Positions 14,034 to 20,675 of a DNA stretch of 23,036 bases are shown here, piece by piece. Source of the stretch: an uncultured Lachnospiraceae bacterium (GTDB lineage Bacteria > Bacillota > Clostridia > Lachnospirales > Lachnospiraceae); contig CAJUSS010000049.1 of assembly GCA_910588895.1 (NCBI GenBank), positions 1 to 23,036 on the forward strand, given 5' to 3'. The notes beneath the pieces were generated by a model. The model saw nothing but the letters and a program-made list of their open reading frames with translations. It had not been told where the DNA came from and made no database searches. A program made the position numbers and the translations under genes. Position 1 is the stretch's first letter; every line of letters starts with the position of its first letter.

Positions 14034-15617
14034 ATGGATCTTTTTCCCAAGCTCCGGCAAGATGATCCGCCAGCACATCTTGCCGGAGATCTCGCAAAAC
14101 ATCAAAGGACCTTGCCGGTCCTCCTTTTCTGGCTCGCTCTCTGGCAGATCGGTGCCTGGGCGGTGGGCAGCCATATCCTTTTGGCCGGACCGCTCCAGGT
14201 GGCAAAGGCTTTGGCCTCTCTGCTCCCCACAGGAGCCTTCTGGCGTTCGGTCGCCACCTCCTTCGTGAAGATCGGCCTTGGGTTTTTGGCTGCTTTTTTT
14301 ACCGGGATCTTTGTGGGCGGGCTGGCCTTCCACGCCGCCGCCTTGCAGATCCTTTTGGCTCCGGCCATCACCTTTATGAATTCGGTGCCCCTGGCCTCCT
14401 TCATCATCCTGGCTCTGATATGGACCGGCTCGGAGGACTTATCTGTGCTCACCTCCTATCTGGTGGTGTTCCCCGTGATCTATATCAATACGATCGCCGG
14501 ACTTAAGAGCACGGATGAAAAACTTCTGGAGATGGCCAAGGTCTTTCAGTTTACCGGATGGCGAAAGCTCGCCGGGCTTTACTGGCCAGCCCTCCTCCCC
14601 TACCTGATCAGCGGCTGCAGGACCGCCCTGGGGATGAGCTGGAAGGCGGGGATCGCCGCAGAGGTCATCGGCGTCCCGGCCCACACCATCGGCGAACAGC
14701 TATACCTGTCCAAGGTGTACTTGAGCACGGCGGAACTCTTCGCCTGGACCTTTGCGATCATCCTGATCAGCCTGCTGTCTGAAAAGGCGTTCCTCCTTCT
14801 GCTCAAACAGACGGGGACCCGGCTGTTCCTCCCTTTCGACAGGGCCATCCCACCTTTCAGCACTCGGTACCGCTCTGATCAGAGTCTTTTGGGATCTTCA
14901 GCCCAACACGCCGACAATGACAGCCCCGATGACCGTGATCCGCAGGCAGGTCCTACGCTCACGGTCAAAGGGCTGGAAAAACGCTTTGGCCGCCTGCAGA
15001 TCCTCCGACAGCTCAGCTTTCATGTGCGCGCCGACCGTCCCGGCTGTATCATGGGGCCCTCCGGTTCCGGGAAGACCACGCTGTTCCGGATCCTGTTAGG
15101 TCTGGAGCCGCCGGATGCCGGGACTGTCATGCTATCCGTTCCTCCTTGCGGCTGCAACAGACCAGCCTCTGCCGTTTTTCAGGAGGACCGGCTGTGCGAG
15201 GGTTTCTCCCCGATCGACAATATCCGTTTAGCCATACCCGGCCTTCCGGCCGCTAAGATCCGCCGGGAGCTGACAAAGATCCTGCCGGAGGAATGCCTTA
15301 CCCGTCCGGTCTCCACCTTGAGCGGCGGCATGAAACGGCGGACCGCTATCGCCCGGGCCCTTTTATCTTTCTCGGACATGGTCGTCATGGATGAGCCCTT
15401 TACCGGACTGGACGATGAGACCCGGCAGGAAGTGATCCGCTTTGTTTTAGAAAAGAGCACGGGGAGGATCCTCCTGCTCTCCACGCACCAGAAGGATGAT
15501 GTGGCGCAGCTAGAGGGAGAGCTGATCTGGATCTTTGGAGGATCCTCATTCCAGACACAGAAAAAGGTTTATGCCGCAAGGTCGATCACCGACGGAAAGG
15601 ACAACAGATCGCGATGA
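14034..15617 (+). CDS. Fused ABC permease-ATPase (SsuC-SsuB-like)
   Basis: A 527-residue single polypeptide joining two normally separate subunits. Residues ~25-268 form a binding-protein-dependent permease of about six membrane segments, with the EAA loop EMAKVFQFTGWRKLAGLYWP (166-185) that docks on the ATPase. A polar linker (~270-305) leads to an ATPase: Walker A GPSGSGKTT (341-349), Q-loop Gln383, signature LSGGM (429-433), Walker B MVVMDEP (449-455) and H-loop His485. It should import the ligand of the upstream lipoprotein. The start at 14034 follows AAGGAG at 6-7 nt; the in-frame ATG at 14001 lacks a proper site. Its last 4 bp (ATGA) overlap the next gene. No stop interrupts the junction, so a true fusion is likely, barring a sequencing error. 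Confidence 0.9.
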   Translation: MDLFPKLRQDDPPAHLAGDLAKHQRTLPVLLFWLALWQIGAWAVGSHILLAGPLQVAKALASLLPTGAFWRSVATSFVKIGLGFLAAFFTGIFVGGLAFHAAALQILLAPAITFMNSVPLASFIILALIWTGSEDLSVLTSYLVVFPVIYINTIAGLKSTDEKLLEMAKVFQFTGWRKLAGLYWPALLPYLISGCRTALGMSWKAGIAAEVIGVPAHTIGEQLYLSKVYLSTAELFAWTFAIILISLLSEKAFLLLLKQTGTRLFLPFDRAIPPFSTRYRSDQSLLGSSAQHADNDSPDDRDPQAGPTLTVKGLEKRFGRLQILRQLSFHVRADRPGCIMGPSGSGKTTLFRILLGLEPPDAGTVMLSVPPCGCNRPASAVFQEDRLCEGFSPIDNIRLAIPGLPAAKIRRELTKILPEECLTRPVSTLSGGMKRRTAIARALLSFSDMVVMDEPFTGLDDETRQEVIRFVLEKSTGRILLLSTHQKDDVAQLEGELIWIFGGSSFQTQKKVYAARSITDGKDNRSR

Positions 15618-16558
15618 AGCGAAAGAGGGCTCTATCTACTCCGGCCATGCTCCTGGCCGTCTCCCTGGTCATCCTCCTGGCCCTATCCATCGCCGGTGTC
15701 ACAGGACATCGGACCGCACAGGATACGGTCTGCTACACAGACGACTATCCAACGCTCTACAAAGAACAGCTCCAGATCATATTTGGCGAGGACTATCAGA
15801 TCAGCGAAAAAGAGACCGTGGTGGTCGAGGGAGAAGACTGCGGCTGCGGATATCATTCGGACAGCTATGTGTATGATAGATGGACGATCTCCTACCAGGA
15901 TCAAAACGGGCAGGCCTTTTCACAGACCATGAACAATACCGCAAGCCTGGAAGCCCAGCAGCTGACATGGCTCAAGGAGCAGCTGCGGCAATACTATCAG
16001 CAGAGATATCTGATCTGGTTCTTTGACGAAGGGACCTTTGAAGGCTTATCCACAGCAGACGCCCATGAAAGGACCTATTGTTCTATAACCATAGGAAGCC
16101 CGGTATACAGCTACACCAGCGATCAGGAGGAGGAGTTTGAACGGATCTCGAAGGCTGGCGAGGTCTATCTGGAACAGCTGCAAGAGTCCTTAAAAAACAA
16201 AGAGACCATGCTCCGCCTGTCCGATATCCAGTACAAGGATATCTTCACCCATCTCCCGGTGGTGGTCCGTTTCCACCTGAGCATAAATGACGCAGCTCTT
16301 TCAGGGGCAGAAAAAGAAGCGTTTGAAAAAGCAGTGCGGGAACGGGTCATGGAGATGATCCAGGCGGTCGGACAGGAGACCGGCGGCACCTGCAGCCTGC
16401 GCATACAGATAAACAGCGCCAATGGACATTGCGATCTTTATGATGGGGCAAGAGACTGGCGCTATTTCATCCTTCAGGGAGAGCCGGTATGGCCGGAGGA
16501 TACCTTTGACGGTTTTGAGTGGCAGTATTTTTATGCGTTTGAAGGGATCTACTGGTAG
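15614..16558 (+). CDS. Membrane-anchored extracellular protein of unknown function, coupled to the ABC transporter
   Basis: A 314-residue protein that I do not recognise. A basic start (MKRKR) and one hydrophobic segment (~residues 10-28) form an uncleaved anchor or signal peptide; the remaining ~285 residues are hydrophilic and probably outside the cell. They are rich in Tyr, Gln, Glu and Asp, with a CGCGYH motif near residue 76 and a helical QQRY...EEFERISKAGEVYLEQLQESLKNKE middle part separated by a SITIGSPVYSYTS strand region. The start overlaps the transporter stop by 4 bp, implying translational coupling and a linked role, perhaps in ligand capture. GAAAGGA lies about 12 nt before the ATG. 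No downstream gene continues this operon. Confidence 0.75.
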   Translation: MKRKRALSTPAMLLAVSLVILLALSIAGVTGHRTAQDTVCYTDDYPTLYKEQLQIIFGEDYQISEKETVVVEGEDCGCGYHSDSYVYDRWTISYQDQNGQAFSQTMNNTASLEAQQLTWLKEQLRQYYQQRYLIWFFDEGTFEGLSTADAHERTYCSITIGSPVYSYTSDQEEEFERISKAGEVYLEQLQESLKNKETMLRLSDIQYKDIFTHLPVVVRFHLSINDAALSGAEKEAFEKAVRERVMEMIQAVGQETGGTCSLRIQINSANGHCDLYDGARDWRYFILQGEPVWPEDTFDGFEWQYFYAFEGIYW

Positions 16559-16574
16559 AGACCGGAAGGTTTCG

Positions 16575-16700
16575 GCTGTATACACAGGGCACCAGCCCCA
16601 AGACGGCAGCGATGCCGGACAGGATACAGCCCAGCAGGGTCAGCCGCTCATGGCCTTCTGCATAGCGCAGAAGGCGAGACAGCTCGGATCGTTTTTTCAA
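16575..16700 (-). pseudogene. N-terminal remnant of an ABC exporter
   Basis: On the minus strand, a TTG at 16700 with AGAGGT upstream opens a frame reading MKKRSELSRLLRYAEGH, then LTLLGCILSGIAAVLGLVPC. This matches the cytoplasmic start and first membrane helix of type I ABC exporters (permease-ATPase proteins of ~580 residues). Similarity stops after about 42 residues; the rest of the frame runs into sequence past the hypothetical gene. No transmembrane domain or ATPase remains, so it is a fragment. The matching internal piece lies nearby on the opposite strand. Confidence 0.65.
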
Positions 16701-16726
16701 GATAAGACCTCTTAACCTTGTCTATT

Positions 16727-16746
16727 TAGTTATTCTTAGCTAACTA
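16727..16746. promoter_or_regulatory. Operator-like inverted repeat
   Basis: TAGTTA and TAACTA flank an 8-bp spacer, with partial extension of symmetry on both sides. It lies 27 bp upstream of the exporter remnant start. This resembles MarR-family operators that often control such exporters, and may be a relic of the lost operon. Assignment to MarR is inference. Confidence 0.4.
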
Positions 16747-16769
16747 TTGACCAAAAATGCAGACAGGGG

Positions 16770-16965
16770 GATATCCAGACCGAACTGGCTGCGGGATGAT
16801 CCGCACCTCTCTTTTGATGTTTGGCAGCATCTATTTTATGTTCCGCCTGGACCAGGGGTTCGGCCTGATCGTACTATGCGCCTCTCCTTTTATCGTAGGC
16901 TGTCTGCCTTCTGCCTGTAGAAGGCGGATCCGCTTTTTACGAAGTTTTGGGCCCATCTGAAGATC
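16770..16965 (+). pseudogene. Internal remnant of an ABC exporter with frameshifts
   Basis: Reading plus frames in succession gives DIQTELAAG, then MIRTSLLMFGSIYFMFRLD and LIVLCASPFIVGC, then ADPLFTKFWAHLKI. Together these follow the membrane domain of type I ABC exporters, roughly the region 120-190 residues into the protein. At least two frame changes and an in-frame TAG interrupt it. It points opposite to the N-terminal fragment at 16575-16700, so the original gene was inverted as well as deleted. Its last 17 bp form the left arm of the palindrome at 16949-16987. Confidence 0.6.
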
Positions 16966-16987
16966 CTGGCGATCTTCAGATGGGCCC
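16949..16987. repeat. 17-bp perfect palindromic hairpin
   Basis: GGGCCCATCTGAAGATC (16949-16965) is repeated as its exact reverse complement at 16971-16987, with only CTGGC between. On the minus strand it starts 15 nt after the acetyltransferase stop and may end that transcript, though AAAACTTC, not a U-tract, follows. The left arm is coding sequence of the exporter remnant (WAHLKI), suggesting that the right arm arose by inverted duplication. Confidence 0.75.
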
Positions 16988-17001
16988 GATGGTCAACCGA
17001 C

Positions 17002-17631
17002 TCACTTCTCCTCCAGCGCCATGATCTCACGCCAGGTCTCCTGGTCAAATTTCCGATCCTTATAATAATATCCCTTATCCTCCTCCGTGATCTTCCGGAT
17101 CACTTTGCAGGGGTTCCCGGCGGCCATGGTCCAGGAGGGGATATCCTTTGTGACCACACTCCCGGCTCCGATCACCACATTATCGCCGATGTGTACGCCG
17201 GGAAGGATCACCGTGTTCCCTCCGATCCATACATTGTCCCCGATGGTGACCTTGATCCCATATTCATACAGGGAATTCCTGGACTGTGGATGGATCGGGT
17301 GGCCGGCGGTGTAGATCGCCACATTGGGCGCCAACTGGCAGTTGTCTCCGATCGTCACGGTCGCCACATCGATGATGGTGCAATTATAATTGGCAAAAAA
17401 ATTCTTTCCCACCTGGATATGGGAGCCGTAATCACAGTAAAAGGGCGGATTGATAAAGGCTCCATCAGACTTTCCTAGCAGCTCCTTTACGACTTTCGCT
17501 ATCCCGTCAAAGTCGGAACGGTCCATCATGTTCAGCCGCTGGAGGATCCGTCTGCACACCTTCTGCTCCTCCATCACAGCCCCATCCGAGATGTACGGCA
17601 GCTCTAAGTCTCTTTTTTCGATATTATCCAT
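17002..17631 (-). CDS. Maltose/galactoside-type O-acetyltransferase, left-handed beta-helix
   Basis: A 209-residue cytoplasmic acetyltransferase that would transfer acetyl from acetyl-CoA to a sugar hydroxyl. An N-terminal helical cap (residues 1-60) precedes hexapeptide repeats: DYGSHIQVGKNFFANYNCTIID, TIGDNCQLAPNVAIYTAGHPI (with the catalytic His of GHPI), IGDNVWIGGNTVILPGV and IGAGSVVTKDIP, ending with GNPCKVIR. This is the LacA/Maa layout and length. The ATG at 17631 follows AAGGAAGGG. It lies 160 bp downstream of hemC on the same strand, with a CCGCAA-AC-TTGCGG palindrome (17770-17783) in the gap, so it may be a separate unit. The acceptor sugar is unknown. Confidence 0.9.
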   Translation of the reverse strand: MDNIEKRDLELPYISDGAVMEEQKVCRRILQRLNMMDRSDFDGIAKVVKELLGKSDGAFINPPFYCDYGSHIQVGKNFFANYNCTIIDVATVTIGDNCQLAPNVAIYTAGHPIHPQSRNSLYEYGIKVTIGDNVWIGGNTVILPGVHIGDNVVIGAGSVVTKDIPSWTMAAGNPCKVIRKITEEDKGYYYKDRKFDQETWREIMALEEK

Positions 17632-17791
17632 TTTCGCCCTTCCTTTCTATCCTTTTCTTGACGTTCCTTGATATTTCCTGAATTTTCCAGATCACCATGA
17701 CCGATCCCCATCTTGTATAGCTGTAAAGGTCCGGCCCTTGCCGCCCTTCCTTGGTCCCGGCCTCCTTGCCCGCAAACTTGCGGCGCAGAGG

Positions 17792-18964
17792 TCACTGCTG
17801 TTTTCCCAGCAGCCCATCCGCCAAACGATCCGCTGCTGCCAGCAGGCGGTCCGTTTCCTCTTGCCGCCCATTTCCCCAGAGTCCGACTGCCCGCACCTCT
17901 GCCCTGCGCCGCACGCCATCCTTTTCATAGATACCCGTCAGCAGGAGCTGCTGCACAGCCTCTCCTTGCTCTGCCTGTACATCTGTCGTCCTCAGTCCGC
18001 TCCTGGCAGCAGGCGGCACGCCAGACCGGACAGCAGGCTGCGCACCAGGCGGAACGTCCGTCCAGGTACCGATCTGGCAGTATACGCCCACCGGCTCATG
18101 GCATCCGGCCCCCAGGCGCTTTAAGACCTGTCGTTCGGCCTGGAGCTGCGCCATGGCGAGCCGGTCCGATATCTTTTCTATGATCGGCTCCATGGGACCG
18201 CCCTTTTTTCCTTCGATCGCCAATATGCCCTGCCCCCCTGCGGGGATCATCTCCTCAGGCGAGAAATACCGGTATCGGTAACGGCCTTGCCTCCGCTCAA
18301 GGATCTTCAGCCGGTCCAGACCAGCCGCCGCCAGGATGATCCCGTCGAAGGGTCCGCTCTCCAGCTTCTCCAGTCTGGTCAGCACATTCCCCCGCAGGTT
18401 CTCGCAGATCACCTCCCGCCCGGGCCACAGCCTTTCTCCCAGCTCCTCGATCTGGATCTTCCGCCGCAGGCTGGAGGTGCCGATGCAGATGCGGCCTGCA
18501 GAGCCAGAGGGGCCATCCATCCTGCCCCCTTCGGCAGCCCTGTCCTCTCCGGCCGCCCCGCCCCTTTTGCGGTCCGGGCCACCATAAGATCTCTGCGCGC
18601 AAAGACCACTGTCTGCCCAGAGCGGGCCCTCTGCCATGGTCACCAGCACGTCCCGCACATCACCCCTGGGGAGCGCCCCCAGGATGCCCAGCCCCTCTGC
18701 CAGATCCACCGGCAGATCTTTGGCACTGTGTACAGCAAGATCGATCTCCCCCCGCAGCAGGGCCTCTTCAAACTCGGTCACAAACACCCCTTTCCCGCCA
18801 AAGGCCAGCAAGGGCTTGTCCAATATCTTATCGCCTATGGTGCTGTGGCCCACCAGTACCGGCTCAATGCCCGGACAGACCGCCCGTATGGCATCCGCCA
18901 CCAGCATCGTCTGGGCGATCGACAGCTCACTTTTCCTCGTTCCGATGCGGATCTCGCTCTTCAT
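17792..18964 (-). CDS. hemC: Hydroxymethylbilane synthase (porphobilinogen deaminase)
   Basis: Joins four porphobilinogens into the linear tetrapyrrole preuroporphyrinogen, the common route to haem, sirohaem and cobalamin. At 390 residues it is well above the usual ~310. Motifs: RIGTRKSELSIAQT (6-19), GKGVFVTEFEEALL (57-70), DLAVHSAKDLP (75-85, catalytic Asp83), GTSSLRR (162-168), ENLRGNVLTRL (188-198) and GAGCHEPVG (285-293), where Cys288 carries the dipyrromethane cofactor. The excess length lies in two Gly/Ala/Arg-rich insertions, ~113-157 and ~301-335, both in surface-loop positions. It starts one base after the stop of the precorrin-2 dehydrogenase gene, so the two are co-translated. No hemD, cobA or hemB follows in this window. 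Confidence 0.93.
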   Translation of the reverse strand: MKSEIRIGTRKSELSIAQTMLVADAIRAVCPGIEPVLVGHSTIGDKILDKPLLAFGGKGVFVTEFEEALLRGEIDLAVHSAKDLPVDLAEGLGILGALPRGDVRDVLVTMAEGPLWADSGLCAQRSYGGPDRKRGGAAGEDRAAEGGRMDGPSGSAGRICIGTSSLRRKIQIEELGERLWPGREVICENLRGNVLTRLEKLESGPFDGIILAAAGLDRLKILERRQGRYRYRYFSPEEMIPAGGQGILAIEGKKGGPMEPIIEKISDRLAMAQLQAERQVLKRLGAGCHEPVGVYCQIGTWTDVPPGAQPAVRSGVPPAARSGLRTTDVQAEQGEAVQQLLLTGIYEKDGVRRRAEVRAVGLWGNGRQEETDRLLAAADRLADGLLGKQQ

Positions 18965-18965
18965 C

Positions 18966-19670
18966 TCATTTCCCGCCTTTTGCTGTATTTGCCGTTTCCA
19001 GCATTTCTCTGACCAGCTTCTCCAGATCCTCCGGCGAGCTGCCCTCTCCCTCTATCCCTGCGAAAAACAGCGCTGTAAACAGCCTTTCCCTTTCCCGTGG
19101 ATCTGGCACCGTCTCTTTGATCCGCTCCCGCAGCGCCCCCAGCCGCTCCACCAGCCCGCCTAGATAGGGAGGGAGCATCCCCTCGATCTGCCCGCGCAGA
19201 TAACGGACAGCCGCAGGGCTCTTTCCGCCGGAGGTGATCCCCAGGACCACCTCCCCCTGCCGGACCAGCCCGGGAAATAAAAACGAGCTGCCCTCCTTAT
19301 CGTCTGCTACATTGACCAAGATCTTATGCTCCTTACAGAACGCGGCGATCTCCTCATGGAGCCCACGATCATCGGATGCACAGATCACCAGATCCATGCC
19401 TTTCGCATCCTCCACGCTGGCCGGGCGGAGCTGGAGGCGAAGGTGTCTCGTCCCGGCAGTCCCATCCGCGCCTTGCCCAAGCGCCGCCGTCCCATCCGGG
19501 CCGCCACTCTCTGCCAGCCTCTGCATCTCGGGCGAAGCCTCCTTCGCCACCACCAGAAGATCCGCGCCAAAGTCCAATAGCTGCACCGCCTTTCGGGCCG
19601 CCACTCTCCCTCCGCCCACCACCAGGCACTTTTTCCCTTCCAGATCTATGAACATCGGAAAATACGCCAT
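18966..19670 (-). CDS. Precorrin-2 dehydrogenase / sirohydrochlorin ferrochelatase family (CysG N-domain, Met8/SirC-like)
   Basis: A 234-residue protein that would oxidise precorrin-2 to sirohydrochlorin with NAD, and in Met8-type members also insert iron, giving sirohaem. The Rossmann start YFPMFIDLEGKKCLVVGGGRVAARKAV (residues 3-29) is diagnostic, followed by LVICASDDRGLHEEIA, ILVNVADDKEGSSFLFPGLVRQG and TSGGKSPAAVRYLR. A Gly/Ala-rich insertion (~54-80) breaks the fold and resembles those in hemC. Whether it has ferrochelatase activity cannot be told. The ATG at 19670 follows AGGAGAGCGAG. It starts 78 bp after comF, with no terminator seen, and is coupled to hemC. Confidence 0.88.
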   Translation of the reverse strand: MAYFPMFIDLEGKKCLVVGGGRVAARKAVQLLDFGADLLVVAKEASPEMQRLAESGGPDGTAALGQGADGTAGTRHLRLQLRPASVEDAKGMDLVICASDDRGLHEEIAAFCKEHKILVNVADDKEGSSFLFPGLVRQGEVVLGITSGGKSPAAVRYLRGQIEGMLPPYLGGLVERLGALRERIKETVPDPRERERLFTALFFAGIEGEGSSPEDLEKLVREMLETANTAKGGK

Positions 19671-19748
19671 CTCGCTCTCCTATCTGACCATCCTCCACCC
19701 CAGCCATCCTGGGAAAAAGACCCTCCTGCCGATCGGTAAGACATTCCC

Positions 19749-20498
19749 CTATCGATCTCCGCCGATGCAGATGGAGACAAAATATACGGTTTTGATCCCC
19801 GCCCGTTTCAGCGCTCTGCTGCAGGCCTCTATGGTGCTCCCGGTGGTATAGATATCATCCACCAGCACCACCGTATCCATCCCCCTCCAGAGCTTTTCTC
19901 CGATCACCGAAAAGGCCTGCTCCAGGTTCTTAAGACGCTGTTCAGGAGTCAGTGCCTTCTGGGGCGCGGTCTTTTTGCTCCTGACCAGAGCGCCCTTTAA
20001 GACCGGTATCCCCGTCCGTGCGGACAGCCGGTCTGCCAGCTCCGCCGCCTGGTCAAAACCTCTGGTCCGCCTTCTGGAGGGATGGACCGGCACCGGAACG
20101 AATGCATCCGCTCCCATCCTGGCCAGCTTCTTTCCCAGCCTGCAGGCCATCTCCCGGCTGTAAAAGTCCAGGTATTCCCGCTTATTTTTATATTTGATCT
20201 GGGCCATGGAAGCGGCTGCCGCTTCATTGTAGTTTAAGAGCGCCGCTCCCTGTTCAAAGCTGCGCCGATGCCGCATACAGTCATAGCAGTATTCCCCGTC
20301 CCGCTGTATCAGCTCCTTTCCGCATCTCATACAGACAGGCCCCTTTACAAAGCTGAGCTTTTTCACACAGCCCGGACAGATCAAGTCCCCTTTAGGGACC
20401 ACGATCTCCCCGCAGACCGGGCAGCGCCTGGGGAACAGAAGGCCGATCAGCCCCTCCTTGGCCCATCCTGTTTTATCCAGTTTCCTTTGCAGATCCAT
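19749..20498 (-). CDS. comF: ComF family phosphoribosyltransferase-like protein
   Basis: A 249-residue ComF homologue; in Bacillus and Haemophilus relatives it acts in the cytoplasm in uptake of transforming DNA. Zinc-binding CxxC pairs are at CPVC (26-29), CPGC (41-44), CMRC (56-59) and CYDC (71-74). The phosphoribosyltransferase domain carries DAFVPVPVHPSRRRTRGFDQA (131-151), the KKTAPQKALTPEQRLKNL stretch and the PRPP loop VLVDDIYTTGST (211-222). The ATG at 20498 follows AAAGGAG at a long 13-nt spacing; no better start is visible. It lies 177 bp after recD2 on the same strand. That gap holds a GGCAGG/CCTGTC-type hairpin but no U-tract or clear promoter. No other competence genes are nearby. 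Confidence 0.92.
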   Translation of the reverse strand: MDLQRKLDKTGWAKEGLIGLLFPRRCPVCGEIVVPKGDLICPGCVKKLSFVKGPVCMRCGKELIQRDGEYCYDCMRHRRSFEQGAALLNYNEAAAASMAQIKYKNKREYLDFYSREMACRLGKKLARMGADAFVPVPVHPSRRRTRGFDQAAELADRLSARTGIPVLKGALVRSKKTAPQKALTPEQRLKNLEQAFSVIGEKLWRGMDTVVLVDDIYTTGSTIEACSRALKRAGIKTVYFVSICIGGDR

Positions 20499-20675
20499 CC
20501 GCTTAAGCCGGCTCCTTTCCTTTTCTGATCCCAGATACAGACGTTCCTCTCGTTGCGCGCACGTCGTATCCGATCTCCCAAGCTCCTGTATGGACAGGGC
20601 CCAAAGACCTGCCCCTTGGGATACCTGGGATGGTCACTCGCTATCTGTAAACAGAGGCAGGGTTATCCGAGCCGT

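Noticed and set aside
16949..16987. Reading the 17-bp palindrome as an ordinary intrinsic terminator
   Set aside because: Neither strand has a U-tract after the stem, and one arm is exporter coding sequence; termination remains possible but is not the best explanation.
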